Positions 39,126 through 48,259 of a DNA stretch of 64,000 bases are shown here, piece by piece (the stretch's first letter is position 1; each line of letters opens with the position of its first letter). The notes beneath the pieces were generated by a model, which made no database searches, was not told where the DNA came from, and saw only the letters and a program-made list of their open reading frames with translations. The stretch comes from Mycobacterium uberis. GTDB lineage: Bacteria; Actinomycetota; Actinomycetes; Mycobacteriales; Mycobacteriaceae. The position numbers and the translations under genes were made by a program. The stretch lies in NCBI RefSeq assembly GCF_003408705.1, contig NZ_QAYL01000006.1:62001-126000 (forward strand), read 5' to 3'.

Positions 39126-39461
39126 TCACTCCTTATCGAGCAGCGACTCACCGCACAGCCGGGCCCGTAATTGTTCACGTTCGGAACGCCGGCGCTCACC
39201 AACGACAGCAAGCGCCGCGGTGGCGCGCCGGCGCAACGGACTGAACAGCCAGATACCCAGAGGCATCGCGATGATCAGAGCGAATAATGCGGCAACGACA
39301 ATGGGCAGCTGGGTTACCCCCAACAATCGCGCCACCCCGTAAATAACGCCGCCAAGTAGGACCACCAGTAGCAACCGGGCCGATACGTAAAGCAAGACGT
39401 CGACAACTAAGCGATCTCGGTTGTGATCTGCAGCGCTAGTGTTGCTTAGCTCTTCTGACAT
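39126..39461 (-). CDS. DUF4229-type membrane protein, homologue of Rv0531
   Basis: A 111-residue protein with two membrane helices, about residues 22-46 (VLLYVSARLLLVVLLGGVIY) and 50-75 (LPIVVAALFALIIAMPLGIW), followed by a basic, charged cytoplasmic tail (RRRATAALAVVGERRRSERE). The layout fits the DUF4229 family found beside men genes in actinobacteria. Function is unknown. It is divergent from the small gene at 39508, with 46 bp between the starts. fabH and the PE_PGRS gene that lie nearby in M. tuberculosis are absent. Confidence 0.82.
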   Translation of the reverse strand: MSEELSNTSAADHNRDRLVVDVLLYVSARLLLVVLLGGVIYGVARLLGVTQLPIVVAALFALIIAMPLGIWLFSPLRRRATAALAVVGERRRSEREQLRARLCGESLLDKE

Positions 39462-39507
39462 GGCTTGAGCCTACGGTGCGGGTATATTCACTCCAAGGAG
39501 GTGTCGA

Positions 39508-39669
39508 GTGTTGTACCTGCTCTTCGTCCTGGCTTTAGGGACGCTGACCTATATTGGCTGGCGCGCTATGCGGTTACAGGCTAACCGTCCGAAGACTCGC
39601 GTTATCGGGCCCGACGACGATCCAGAGTTTTTGTGGAAACTCGGGCATCGGGACGACAACCCGCGCTAG
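39508..39669 (+). CDS. Small membrane-anchored protein of 53 residues, probably Rv0530A
   Basis: From the GTG at 39508, preceded by a strong ribosome binding site (AAGGAGGTG, 39495-39503), the frame encodes 53 residues to a TAG at 39667-39669. An N-terminal helix LYLLFVLALGTLTYIGWRAM anchors it, and the short tail contains RVIGPDDDPEFLWKLGH, which looks like a conserved actinobacterial motif. There are no stops and codon use is normal for the neighbours. I believe it corresponds to Rv0530A; the function is unknown. Confidence 0.8.
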   Translation: MLYLLFVLALGTLTYIGWRAMRLQANRPKTRVIGPDDDPEFLWKLGHRDDNPR

Positions 39670-39716
39670 TAGCAATCGCAAACGTGACAGAGCCGGGCGC
39701 CGCGGATCACCATTCA

Positions 39717-41010
39717 TCAAACCCAGACCTGCGCTAGATCGGGGAACCCATCGGCGAGAACTGCAGCCAGCTCGATGAAGGCTTCACGGGTCGGTCGCTG
39801 CAACCAATCCAAATTGATCTCGGCACTCGCCTCACAGATGAGGGTGCAAAAGGCACCAGCCGTACTGCGCAGCAGCGCCGTGAGAAATGCTCAACCACCT
39901 TATTGATGTCGACCTTGCCAGCTCGTGGTCGCACGTCGTTGATAACTGGGATCGAGTTGCGCACCAAACCCTGATGGCCTTGCGCATCCAGCCAATCCAG
40001 CGTCGCCAAGGCGCTGCGCGCGCCATCGATGGAGACCCCAAACTGACCACCACCAAAGCATCAGCTTTGGCCAGCACAGACGACATCGCCGAGTGCAGCA
40101 GCCCGATACTGCACAGTCAGCACCAGGCCGTAGAACCGCTCCATGATTCCCAAGATGCAACTGTAGTCGTCGACGTTGAATGCATCAGATACCGCCGGAT
40201 TGCTTTCCGACACTAACACTTCACATCCCGCTCGCGCCTTGCGAAGTGTAGAGGCGAACGTCGCTGTAGCGTTCGATGGCTCGGGCGTCGTGCAGTAACT
40301 GGCGCACGGTAGCCGGCGTTTCCAACAAAACCTTCTGGCCCAAAGTACCGCGATCGGGGTTGGCATCTACGGCCACTACCCGATCGCCTCGGATAACAGC
40401 AAACATCAAACCCAACGTCGCAGTGATTGTGGTTTTGCCAACCCCACCTTTCAGGGACAGTACCGCAATCCGGTAGCAATCCCGTACTGGCCGATTTATT
40501 TAGGCCACCAAGTCGTTGTTGTAAGGGGCAGCCCGGGATTTTCCTCAAGTTAATCGGTTGGTCGGACAGCATGTAGAGCACACGCCGCAAGCCCTCCGAC
40601 GGTGAAGGTTTGACCAGTCGCATGAGCATCCGGGTGAATAATTCCGGATGCAGCGTATGTGGCACGGCCTCTGGGCAGCACCAAGCATGCTCGGGTCCGA
40701 CGAGTCTGTCAGTATGACCACCGAATTCCGCCGTTTCGACCCGCGGGACGCCGATAACTAGAATTGAATCCCGGTGTGGCGCCCGGGAGAGCGATGCGAG
40801 TGCTGATGAAAGTGTAGCGACCCACGGGTCAGGTCCCCGGGACCACCGCCCTCTGCGAAACCCGGCAAAGGTGCGGGTCGGTGCTGCGCTGCTGGATTCG
40901 TTGTGCGGGTCGCCGGAGTATTGCCGAGACGGCAACTGCGTCGTCGGATTGTCGACGTCGTTGTGACCCTCATGGGTTCGGGGCATCTGCACCGGTGGAT
41001 GCCCAGACAT
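39717..41010 (-). pseudogene. ParA/MinD-like ATPase remnant, homologue of Rv0530
   Basis: The first two thirds of the frame from ATG 41010 read SGHPPVQMPRTHEGHND, DSILVIGVPRVETAEFGGHT and LRRVLYMLSDQPINLRKIPG. Frameshifts near 40520 and 40460 then leave IAVLSLKGGVGKTTIT in another frame, a complete deviant Walker A motif, followed by FAVIRGDRVVAVDANPDRGT, DDYSCILGIMERFYGLVL, and SIPVINDVRPRAGKVDINKV, ending DLAQVWV with TGA at 39717-39719. A good ribosome binding site (AAGGGGAAG) still precedes the ATG. Only a handful of indels separate this from an intact gene. Confidence 0.88.
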
Positions 41011-41060
41011 GTGAACTTCCCCTTATGCTGCAGTATATGAGGCCGTCCGCCAACGGACAG

Positions 41061-42056
41061 TCAGCCCACTCCTGCATACGAATGCAGGCCTACAGTCACC
41101 AGGTTAACGAAAAACAGGTTGAAGACCATGGCTACAAACCCGACCACGTTGATCCACGCTGCCCTGCTGTCCCGCCATCCCGCAGTCGACCTGGCATGTA
41201 AATAAGCCGCGTATACCACCCACGCGACAAGAGAAACCGTCTCCTTGGGATCCCAGCCCCAGTACCTACCCCAGACTTCCTCGGCCCAGATCGCACCGAA
41301 AATCACCCCGAAACCAAACACCGGAAACGCAAAGATCGTCGTTCGATAGGCGATCTGATCCAGGGTCTGCGCGTCAGGGAATCGCCGCACCAGTCGGGCC
41401 AGCACGTTTCCACTGCGTTCAGCGTCTTCTGGGTCGGAGACCGCCAACCGCGAGGTGCGCAGCAGGAACAAGATGTTGACGATGCCGGCGACCAGGAAAA
41501 CCCCCGAGCCGAGGCTGACCACTGACACGTGGATGGGCAGCCAGTAGGACTGCAGCGCCGGTATAACCGGTGCGGGATTGACGTAGAGCCAGCGCCCGGA
41601 AATCGTGAGCAGGATCAGCACCGGCACCAACAAGAAAACCCACAGCGGGCGATATTGCCGGCGACGCAACACGATCGCGCCGGCGACTAGCCCAGAGAAG
41701 CAAGTCAGATTGATGAACTCATACATATTGCCCCAGGGCAACCGCAGGGTGGCTAGGCCGCGCAGCACGATGCACGTCAGCAACAGACCGATGCCGAGGT
41801 AAGCCACGGCCAACCCGGCCCGCCCGACACGCTCGTCGACCGATCGTTGCGGAGCATCCATCACGATGCCGGGAGTCGCACTGTCGGCTGTGACCAACCC
41901 AGCCACCACTCGCCCGTGGTTGACTACCCGGCTGCCGCCGACGTGTGCCAGCTCGTAAGCCAGCAGCAGCAGGGCGACCACTAGCACCACTACGGCCGAG
42001 GTGAACGCCCAGTCGGAGTAGCGCGCCAGGCCGATATTGACATACAGGGTGTTCAT
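41061..42056 (-). CDS. ccsA: CcsA (CcsB) cytochrome c biogenesis haem-handling protein
   Basis: A 331-residue polytopic membrane protein (Rv0529) of the system II cytochrome c synthase. It has about eight helices and the periplasmic tryptophan-rich haem-binding motif WGRYWGWDPKETVS at about residues 258-271, with conserved flanking histidines (for example in QSYWLPIHVSVVSLGSG near 168-184 and HSYAGVG at the C-terminus). With ResB it delivers haem to apocytochrome CXXCH sites. ATG at 42056, overlapping the resB stop by 4 bases. It is the last gene of the hemL to ccsA run, just upstream in reading direction of the dead Rv0530 homologue. Intact. Confidence 0.95.
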   Translation of the reverse strand: MNTLYVNIGLARYSDWAFTSAVVVLVVALLLLAYELAHVGGSRVVNHGRVVAGLVTADSATPGIVMDAPQRSVDERVGRAGLAVAYLGIGLLLTCIVLRGLATLRLPWGNMYEFINLTCFSGLVAGAIVLRRRQYRPLWVFLLVPVLILLTISGRWLYVNPAPVIPALQSYWLPIHVSVVSLGSGVFLVAGIVNILFLLRTSRLAVSDPEDAERSGNVLARLVRRFPDAQTLDQIAYRTTIFAFPVFGFGVIFGAIWAEEVWGRYWGWDPKETVSLVAWVVYAAYLHARSTAGWRDSRAAWINVVGFVAMVFNLFFVNLVTVGLHSYAGVG

Positions 42057-43693
42057 TTGACGTCCACCTGGGAACTCCTTCTGGCCTCTACGTGTGTACG
42101 TTCAGCCGTAACGGGCTCGCCGAGCCCGGCCAATAGCCGCTCCACCAACCGCTCGAATTCGTCGCCCCATCCGGAATTGTCGGTGCGCGCCAAGCCGCCT
42201 AGCTCGACGTTCACCGTACCGACCGCCGGAGTGAGCCTCACCCATACCCGACGTCGACGCATCACCAGCGACACCACCAGTCCGGCCATCATCGCAATGG
42301 CGAAAACAAGCACCCAAAATTGGCCGGGATCATGCGACACCTGCAGGTTGACGAACGGTACGGCCCCGTCGAAGCGGACCACGGTGCCGGACCCCAGGCC
42401 TGGGTCAAGCCGGACTTGTTCGCCGGCACGCAGATTGACCCGTTTCACTTCGGTTAGCCGACCCTGATCGATCAGCCGAGGATCCAGGGTGAACAACGAC
42501 TGAGGCCGCCCGCTGTCCAGGCCGGTGTCGCCACAGTAGATGTCGATGGCTACCGCGGGAGCGTTCAGCGCCGGGAAACGCGACGACAACAGGGTGCCAT
42601 CGAACTGCTCGGTCGGTGCCAACAAACCTTGGATCGCGATCTCATGTCGACGACGCTCGCTCGCGTTGGGATAGCTACCCGCGGGCGGGTCAATGCGTGC
42701 CACACCCGACGACAACAGTGTCTGCGAGTTGTCGGGTCGCCACTGCACGGTCGACGTGCGTGTCTGTCCGTCGGGGAATATCACGGTGAAGGTGGGCGCG
42801 TAACCGTGACCCTGCAAGTACACCCAATCACCGGCGACGCGCAGTGGGTGGTTGACCTCCAGTCGGTAAGGCCGCCAGCTATTCACCGCCAGATCGTGGC
42901 CGTCCTGATAGTCAATATCTGCGGCGAACGAGGTAGCCTGCCCCGAGGGCAAGTAATGTGCTGTAAAGGCGTTGACCCGAATGCATAGCGGGTGCAACGA
43001 AGTGCCGTCTACGGTGTTGCCAGCGTGGAACGAGTCGAACGCGGCCGGCGATGCCGAGCAGAAGCCGGGGCCGCCGTCGGCGATGACAACAACACTGCCC
43101 TCGTACCCAAACAGTTTGCCGACAGCCACCGCGACCAGCAGGCCCAGCAGCGAAAAGTGAAAGACCAGATTGCCGAATTCGCGCAGATAGCCTTTCTCAG
43201 CGGACACTTCTACGGTTTCGGAGACTATGCCGTCTTGAGTGCGGGTGGCGATGCGCCAGCCACGCAGCCTGCCGATGAGAATGTCCGCCAGGGTCTCGGC
43301 ATCACCGTTAGCAGCGAAGCACGCATACTTGGGCAGCCGGGTCAGGTTGCGTGGTGCGACCACCGGCGCGGCGCGCAAGCTACGGGCATGCTCGATCATC
43401 CGTGAAGTCAGGCAACCGACGAGAGACACGAACAGCAGCACGCAGATGGCTGTGAACCAGAAGCTGGAGAAAACATCGAAGGCCTGCAGCTGGTTCAGCC
43501 ACGGGCCGACCACCGGGTGGGCGGCCAGGTAGTCGTCGACCTTGCCGACGTTGAGGCTGCGCTGCGGCAGAAGTGCACCAGGTATCGCACCAAGCGCAAG
43601 CAAAAATAGCAGCACTAACGCAGTGCCCATCGAGGTCAACGCGCGCCAGATGTTACGCACCTGGGCTACAAGCCGCATGAGAACCTGTGTCAA
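42053..43693 (-). CDS. resB: ResB-like cytochrome c biogenesis protein
   Basis: A 546-residue membrane protein (Rv0528), the partner of CcsA. Three N-terminal helices (LTSMGTALVLLFLLALGAIP at about 19-38; VFSSFWFTAICVLLFVSLVG at about 73-92; FHFSLLGLLVAVAVGKLFGY at about 178-197) precede a large periplasmic domain, and a fourth helix (about 465-487) closes it before a basic cytoplasmic tail. The family holds haem against apocytochrome c. ATG at 43693 overlaps the ccdA stop by 4 bases, and its own stop overlaps ccsA by 4, so the run is tightly coupled. Slightly longer than the M. tuberculosis protein as I recall, because of the C-terminal tail. Confidence 0.93.
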   Translation of the reverse strand: MTQVLMRLVAQVRNIWRALTSMGTALVLLFLLALGAIPGALLPQRSLNVGKVDDYLAAHPVVGPWLNQLQAFDVFSSFWFTAICVLLFVSLVGCLTSRMIEHARSLRAAPVVAPRNLTRLPKYACFAANGDAETLADILIGRLRGWRIATRTQDGIVSETVEVSAEKGYLREFGNLVFHFSLLGLLVAVAVGKLFGYEGSVVVIADGGPGFCSASPAAFDSFHAGNTVDGTSLHPLCIRVNAFTAHYLPSGQATSFAADIDYQDGHDLAVNSWRPYRLEVNHPLRVAGDWVYLQGHGYAPTFTVIFPDGQTRTSTVQWRPDNSQTLLSSGVARIDPPAGSYPNASERRRHEIAIQGLLAPTEQFDGTLLSSRFPALNAPAVAIDIYCGDTGLDSGRPQSLFTLDPRLIDQGRLTEVKRVNLRAGEQVRLDPGLGSGTVVRFDGAVPFVNLQVSHDPGQFWVLVFAIAMMAGLVVSLVMRRRRVWVRLTPAVGTVNVELGGLARTDNSGWGDEFERLVERLLAGLGEPVTAERTHVEARRSSQVDVK

Positions 43694-44478
43694 ATCGACA
43701 CCTTCATGTCACTTACGACCACATCCCGCAGCCAGGAAACAAAGCCGTCCCACAGCCCGGCGATCAGTGCCACGCCGATCCCGATCAGCAGCATGCCACC
43801 GAAGACTTGGATAGCCCTGCTGTGCTGCCGCAGCCATCCCAGGCCGGCCACCGCCCGCACCGAACCGAACGCTAGCAGCACGAACGGAATTCCTAGGCCC
43901 ACACAATAGGCGATCACCAGCACGATTCCGCGGGTAACATTGGCACCGTCAGTAGCCGCGGCGACGGTGATTACCCCACTCAACGTCGGCCCTAGGCACG
44001 GCGTCCAGCCGAGCGCGAATACGGCACCCAGCACCGGCGCCCCCGCTACCGTCGTCAAATGCCGCAGACTGAACCGGGCATGGAACTGCAGGGCTGGGAT
44101 CAAGCCCATAAACACCAGCCCCATCACAATGGTCAGCACACCCCCGACCCGCTGCAGCAGCGCCTGATTAGTAGTCAGCATGGTGGCCATCCCCAGGACG
44201 GTGACGGTGTCGAGCACGAACACCGTAGTGAACCCGGCAACGAACAGCACCACAGATCCCGCCACCCGCCACCGGGCCGCACGCGAAGCGTTGATGGCAC
44301 TTGGTGCTGACTGCACTTCGTCTTCAGAGACACCAACGATCGCTGCTAGATACGACAAATAACCCGGCACCAACGGCACCACACACGGCGAGGCAAACGA
44401 CACCAGCCCCGCTAACACACACACCCCTAGCGCCGCCAACAGCGGTCCCGCAGCGGCAATCTCGGTGAAGCCGGTCAT
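43690..44478 (-). CDS. ccdA: CcdA, membrane thiol-disulfide transporter
   Basis: A 262-residue six-helix DsbD-beta-type protein (Rv0527) that passes electrons across the membrane to keep apocytochrome cysteines reduced. The two redox cysteines sit in the conserved contexts SFASPCVVPLVPGYLS (about residues 27-42) and GWTPCLGPTLSG (about 153-164). ATG at 44478, overlapping the stop of the thioredoxin-like gene by 4 bases. With the neighbouring lipoprotein thioredoxin it forms the reducing arm of the cytochrome c maturation system. Intact. Confidence 0.94.
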   Translation of the reverse strand: MTGFTEIAAAGPLLAALGVCVLAGLVSFASPCVVPLVPGYLSYLAAIVGVSEDEVQSAPSAINASRAARWRVAGSVVLFVAGFTTVFVLDTVTVLGMATMLTTNQALLQRVGGVLTIVMGLVFMGLIPALQFHARFSLRHLTTVAGAPVLGAVFALGWTPCLGPTLSGVITVAAATDGANVTRGIVLVIAYCVGLGIPFVLLAFGSVRAVAGLGWLRQHSRAIQVFGGMLLIGIGVALIAGLWDGFVSWLRDVVVSDMKVSI

Positions 44479-45131
44479 GGCGTTCCTCGCGGTGGCTGCC
44501 CCACCACAGTTTCGTATGCCACCCTAGTTACCACGGGTTGCAAATCTCCGGCAAGCAACTCCCGCAAAAATACCGCCGCAACCCGGTGCTGACGGTCCAG
44601 CACCAACGTGGACGGGATCACGGTGGTCGGGTATTTGCCGCCGAAAGCAATCAGGGTCCGCATGGCCGGGTCGTAGATCGAAGGGAACGTGACGTGGCGG
44701 TCGTTGACGAAATCCTGAGCCGCCTGGCGGTTGTTATCGCGAACATCGATGCCCAGAAAGGACACCGCCAAACCTCGGGTGGTGTCATAGACCTGCTGCA
44801 GCTGGGCCACCTCAGCCCGGCACGGCCCGCACCACTGCCCCCATATGTTTATGACGACGACCCGGCCCGCAAAGGGTACCACGTCCAACGACCGTGTGCA
44901 CGCTTTATCCACCAGGTCCGGCCCGGAAAGCGGCCCTGGGCGACCGCGGCTCGCGGGCGGATCGTAGAAGATATCGGTCTTGCCGCCGGGCGAAACAAAT
45001 TCAAAGGTACCGCCTTGGACTACTGCATCGCGACCCAGACAGCCCGTGAGTAACACCGCTAACACTGCCCCAGCCATTGCCAGCCGCCACATGATCACGG
45101 CGCCACTCCTCCGCATCGCTTCGCTCTGCAT
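44475..45131 (-). CDS. Thioredoxin-like lipoprotein for cytochrome c maturation (ResA/CcmG-like)
   Basis: A 218-residue exported thiol-disulfide protein (Rv0526). The N-terminal hydrophobic segment ends in the lipobox LLTGC (residues about 29-33), so it is probably a lipoprotein. The thioredoxin fold has NIWGQWCGPCRAEVAQLQQV with the active-site CGPC at about 90-93 and a cis-proline in TTVIPSTLVLD near 174. I chose the ATG at 45131, which matches the homologue and clears the mutase gene; the frame is open further upstream inside that gene. It reduces apocytochrome cysteines with electrons from CcdA. Overlap with ccdA is 4 bases. Confidence 0.93.
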   Translation of the reverse strand: MQSEAMRRSGAVIMWRLAMAGAVLAVLLTGCLGRDAVVQGGTFEFVSPGGKTDIFYDPPASRGRPGPLSGPDLVDKACTRSLDVVPFAGRVVVINIWGQWCGPCRAEVAQLQQVYDTTRGLAVSFLGIDVRDNNRQAAQDFVNDRHVTFPSIYDPAMRTLIAFGGKYPTTVIPSTLVLDRQHRVAAVFLRELLAGDLQPVVTRVAYETVVGQPPRGTP

Positions 45132-45145
45132 CGTCGTCGGCGCGG

Positions 45146-45754
45146 TCAAGTGCCCGCCGGCTGGAAATACTCCACGTCGATCAGCCGGTCGCCGTCGTAG
45201 ACGAAGGTAGTCACAGAAGCCAGCGCGCAATCTCGGCGCCGCGGATCGTGCCAGAGCCGCTTGCCGGTCAGGTGTCGCCGCAGTGTCCACACCGGCAGTT
45301 GATGGCTGACGCATACCACCTCATGTCCGACTCCACGGGCACGTGCCTTGCCTATCGCGGTTGTCATCCGGGCCGCGATCTTGACGTAGGACTCCCCCCA
45401 CGACGGGGTGAACGGATTGCGCAGCTGCCACCATACTCGCGGGTCTCGCCAGGCTCCACTGCCCGGACCGACGCTCCGTCCCTCAAAGAAGTTGACCGAT
45501 TCAATCAGATCGGGGTCGGTGTCCACGGTCAGGTTGTGCTTGTCAGCAATAGGCGCCGCGGTCTCCTGCGCTCGTTGCAGAGGGGAGGCGATTACCGCTA
45601 CTACATCGCAATCGGCCAACGCATCGGCGACCGCGATCGCTTGCGCTCTACCCGTCTTAGACAGCCTAAAACCAGGAATTCTACCGTAGAGGATCCCGGT
45701 GGGGTTGTCCACCTCGCCGTGCCGCACCACATGCACCCGGGTTTGCTCAGCCAT
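45146..45754 (-). CDS. Histidine phosphatase family protein (phosphoglycerate mutase-like), homologue of Rv0525
   Basis: A 202-residue histidine phosphatase. The catalytic VVRHGEVDNPTG is at residues 9-20 (RHG motif), ASPLQRAQETAAP near 57-69 has the second conserved arginine, and VCVSHQLPVWTLRRH near 147-161 has the second histidine. This class contains phosphatases of varied substrates; true glycolytic mutase activity is not implied. ATG 45754 overlaps the hemL TAA by 1 base (TAATG), giving the homologue's length; the upstream in-frame extension lies inside hemL. It links hemL to the cytochrome c maturation genes in one transcript. Confidence 0.92.
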   Translation of the reverse strand: MAEQTRVHVVRHGEVDNPTGILYGRIPGFRLSKTGRAQAIAVADALADCDVVAVIASPLQRAQETAAPIADKHNLTVDTDPDLIESVNFFEGRSVGPGSGAWRDPRVWWQLRNPFTPSWGESYVKIAARMTTAIGKARARGVGHEVVCVSHQLPVWTLRRHLTGKRLWHDPRRRDCALASVTTFVYDGDRLIDVEYFQPAGT

Positions 45755-47100
45755 TAAGACTCCCGCTTTCGGTTGGCGACACCAGCTGCGGCTTGTGCCG
45801 CGGAGGAAAGTGCTTCGGCGATACGGCCGAATGCGGCATCGTCGAGAGCAGCCGAGACAAACCACGCTTCGAACGCACTGCACGGCGGGTAGACGCCTGC
45901 GTCTATCAAGGCATGAAAGAAAGCCGGATAACGCCAAATCTGGCTGCTGCGAGCGGACGCAAAGTCGGTTACTGGCGCTTCGGAGAAGAACACGCTTAAC
46001 ATATTGCCGGCCCGTGGAATCTGGTGTGGCACGCCGGCAAGCGTGAGCGCCTCGGACAGCAGCGCGGCCAACCGGTCAGCGTTGCGATCCAGTGCGGCAT
46101 AGACGGCATCGTCGGCGGCCCGCAAAGTTGTCAAACCGGCGGCCATCGCCACCGGGTTACCCGACAACGTCCCGGCCTGATACACCGGCCCCAGCGGTGC
46201 CAGCTGCTGCATCACCTCGGCGCGCCCGCCGAACGCGGCTGCCGGCATTCCGCCGCTCATTACCTTGCCAAAGGTGAACAGATCAGCGGCGACCGGATCG
46301 ATTCCGTACCAACCACTTCGGCTGACCCGGAAACCGGTCATCACCTCGTCGATGATCAGTAGCGCACCATGTTCAGCGGTGATCGCGCGCAGCGCCGCGT
46401 TGTAACCAGGTGCCGGTGGGATCACTCCCATATTGCCGGGACTGGCTTCAGTAATCACCGCGGCGATCTGGTCCCCTAACCGAGCGAACGTCTGCCGAAC
46501 AGCCTCGATATCGTTGTAGGGCAATACGAGTGTGTCAGCCGCGGCGGCGAAAGTAACCCCTGGCGAGGAAGGCAAGCCCAGTGTCGCCACTCCAGAGCCC
46601 GCGTCAGCTAGCAGTGCGTCCATATGGCCGTGATAGCAACCGGAGAACTTAATGATCTTGGCCCGACCGGTAAATCCGCGAGCCAACCGGACAGCACTCA
46701 TAGTGGCTTCGGTTCCGGAGTTCACAAACCGTATCCGCTGGACGGGTGCCACTCGCCCGACAATCTCAGCGGCCAGCTGCGTCTCCACTGGCGTCGGCGC
46801 CCCGAACGACAACCCGGAGGCGACGGCCTTGGTGACGGCATTGACGACCGCGGGATACGCATGTCCGAGGATCATCGGGCCCCATGAGCAGACCAGGTCG
46901 ACGTAACGGTTACCGTCGGCGTCGGTGAGCCAGCAGCCACATCCTTCGGTGATGAAGCGCGGGGTACCACCGACCGCGGTGAAGGCGCGTACCGGGGAAT
47001 TCACCCCACCGGGAATGACAGTGCAAGCGTCCTCAAACAGCTTCGCAGAGATGCGGGCATTTGGTCCGGCCGATGCGGTTGCCTGGTCAATGCTACCCAT
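45754..47100 (-). CDS. hemL: HemL, glutamate-1-semialdehyde 2,1-aminomutase
   Basis: A 448-residue PLP-dependent class III aminotransferase-fold enzyme (Rv0524) that converts glutamate-1-semialdehyde to 5-aminolevulinate in the C5 route. It has [11 protein letters not shown] (about 25-35), [20 protein letters not shown] (about 121-140), the PLP aspartate region [18 protein letters not shown] (about 241-258) and the Schiff-base lysine in [16 protein letters not shown] (about 269-284). ATG 47100 gives [14 protein letters not shown], matching the homologue; the longer frame to 47193 has no homology. First gene of the hemL-mutase-thioredoxin-ccdA-resB-ccsA run. Confidence 0.95.
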   Translation of the reverse strand: MGSIDQATASAGPNARISAKLFEDACTVIPGGVNSPVRAFTAVGGTPRFITEGCGCWLTDADGNRYVDLVCSWGPMILGHAYPAVVNAVTKAVASGLSFGAPTPVETQLAAEIVGRVAPVQRIRFVNSGTEATMSAVRLARGFTGRAKIIKFSGCYHGHMDALLADAGSGVATLGLPSSPGVTFAAAADTLVLPYNDIEAVRQTFARLGDQIAAVITEASPGNMGVIPPAPGYNAALRAITAEHGALLIIDEVMTGFRVSRSGWYGIDPVAADLFTFGKVMSGGMPAAAFGGRAEVMQQLAPLGPVYQAGTLSGNPVAMAAGLTTLRAADDAVYAALDRNADRLAALLSEALTLAGVPHQIPRAGNMLSVFFSEAPVTDFASARSSQIWRYPAFFHALIDAGVYPPCSAFEAWFVSAALDDAAFGRIAEALSSAAQAAAGVANRKRES

Positions 47101-47187
47101 GGCAACTAGTTTTCCAGCCTCCGCGACTCGTTGAACTACAGGGTGTAAGGCTTGAAGTCGGTCCGCGCCGGCGAGTTGGATAACGGT

Positions 47188-47580
47188 ATGCAACTACCCG
47201 AATGGCTCGCCCGGTTCAACCGACATGTCACCAACCCCATTCAGCGGCTGTGGGCTGGTTGGCTGCCTCTGCACGGCATTCTTGAGCACGTCGGGCGGCG
47301 ATCCGGCACGCTGTACCGAACCCCTCTAATGGTGTTTCACGCCGACGTCAATGGGCAACCCGGCTTTGCGATCCTGCTGACCTACGGCCGTGACCGAGAC
47401 TGGTTGAAGAACCTAACCGCCGCCGGAAGCGGGCGGATGCACCACAGCGGTAAGAGCTACGGCGTCACCGATCCTCAGGTCGTCACTAAGGCCGAGGCTG
47501 CCCAGCACGTGCGCATCGGCCGGAGACTTTTCACGAGTCTGCCGTTCGAGCAAGCGGTGCTGCTCGAACGAACGGTGTGA
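47188..47580 (+). CDS. Deazaflavin-dependent nitroreductase-like protein (DUF385), homologue of Rv0523c
   Basis: A 130-residue protein of the split beta-barrel DUF385 family, some of whose members bind F420. It starts [20 protein letters not shown] and has the family signature [20 protein letters not shown] (about 31-50) and [20 protein letters not shown] (about 65-84). The ATG at 47188 is chosen because conservation begins there; an upstream in-frame codon at 47152 adds 12 residues. It is divergent from hemL with 87 bp between. It is the last intact gene before 5.7 kb of wreckage. Confidence 0.88.
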   Translation: MQLPEWLARFNRHVTNPIQRLWAGWLPLHGILEHVGRRSGTLYRTPLMVFHADVNGQPGFAILLTYGRDRDWLKNLTAAGSGRMHHSGKSYGVTDPQVVTKAEAAQHVRIGRRLFTSLPFEQAVLLERTV

Positions 47581-47636
47581 GAACGAGCGATGTGGATCAC
47601 CTCCTCTGGACCTCGGAAGAAGGACTGATCCTGTTT

Positions 47637-47930
47637 ATGACTATAGTCCCAGGTAGCTCACTAGCAGAGGCGAAGGCGCATCTGTCGGAATTATTTGTAG
47701 TCCGCGTCAGAGATCGGCACGAATGGATCACCGTCACAGTGAACTGACGTCCCACAGCGGTTCTTCTTGCCGTCGACGACTTAGAGTCACTCGAAGAATC
47801 CATTGCGGTGCTCTCCGACCCAGCAGTGTTCTGCCCCCTTGGGGAGACCGACGCTGAGCTAGCCCGTGGCGAAGGCGAAAACCAGGACAGCCTTGCCGCA
47901 GCAATGCAAGCACACCGAGCTAGGACGTGA
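47637..47930 (+). pseudogene. Phd/YefM (RelB-like) antitoxin with one nonsense codon
   Basis: The frame from ATG 47637 runs 97 codons to a TGA and is broken only by one internal TGA at codon 37. It reads MTIVPGSSLAEAKAHLSELF, RDRHEWITVTVN, the stop, then RPTAVLLAVDDLESLEESIA, the classic N-terminal fold of Phd/YefM and RelB antitoxins (family text ITVTxNGRPAAVLxxxDDxESLEE). The stop replaces the conserved glycine of that motif. The 3' end overlaps the toxin remnant start (GTGA). A strong ribosome binding site was not seen. Confidence 0.82.
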
Positions 47931-48189
47931 CCTATCGACAATACGAACTGATAATCGCGTCGATCGCTAAAAACAATTAGCTGAATGACTTTCCGAATAA
48001 GTGATGTTCGCTACATACAAGTTCATTATTGGTCCACTGCTCGACAATCCTCACCGAGTTGGCAAGCAGCTCCGAACACCATTACACGATTACTACAGGG
48101 CACGTCGCGGTTCCTACCGCGTAATCTACCTGATCGATGACGAGACGTAACAAATCACCGGAGTCAATGTAATTCAATCATGCGGATAG
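47927..48189 (+). pseudogene. RelE/ParE-like toxin remnant
   Basis: GTG 47927 overlaps the antitoxin stop by 4 bases, as in intact relBE pairs. The first codons (VTYRQYELIIASIAKNN) end in TAG. After a shift the conserved C-terminal half reads FIIGPLLDNPHRVGKQLRTP, then RRGSYRVIYLIDDET, a TAA in place of a residue, and a final TAG at 48187-48189. The arginines of the RGSYRVIY strand that contact mRNA in RelE are present. At least three lesions, so no functional toxin. Confidence 0.8.
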
Positions 48190-48259
48190 ACATTGCACCC
48201 GATAAATGGCGGCGTGGGCATAATACATCGGCTTCGGTGCCATACCAATGTAGTCTTCA

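Noticed and set aside
40213-41010. 265-codon open frame taken as an intact gene
   Set aside because: Its second half is out of frame with the conserved ATPase; KGGVGKT and the following blocks lie in another frame, so the gene is a pseudogene.
45137-45314. N-terminal extension of the thioredoxin-like lipoprotein
   Set aside because: It lies within the mutase gene, is arginine-rich, and would bury the lipobox signal peptide.
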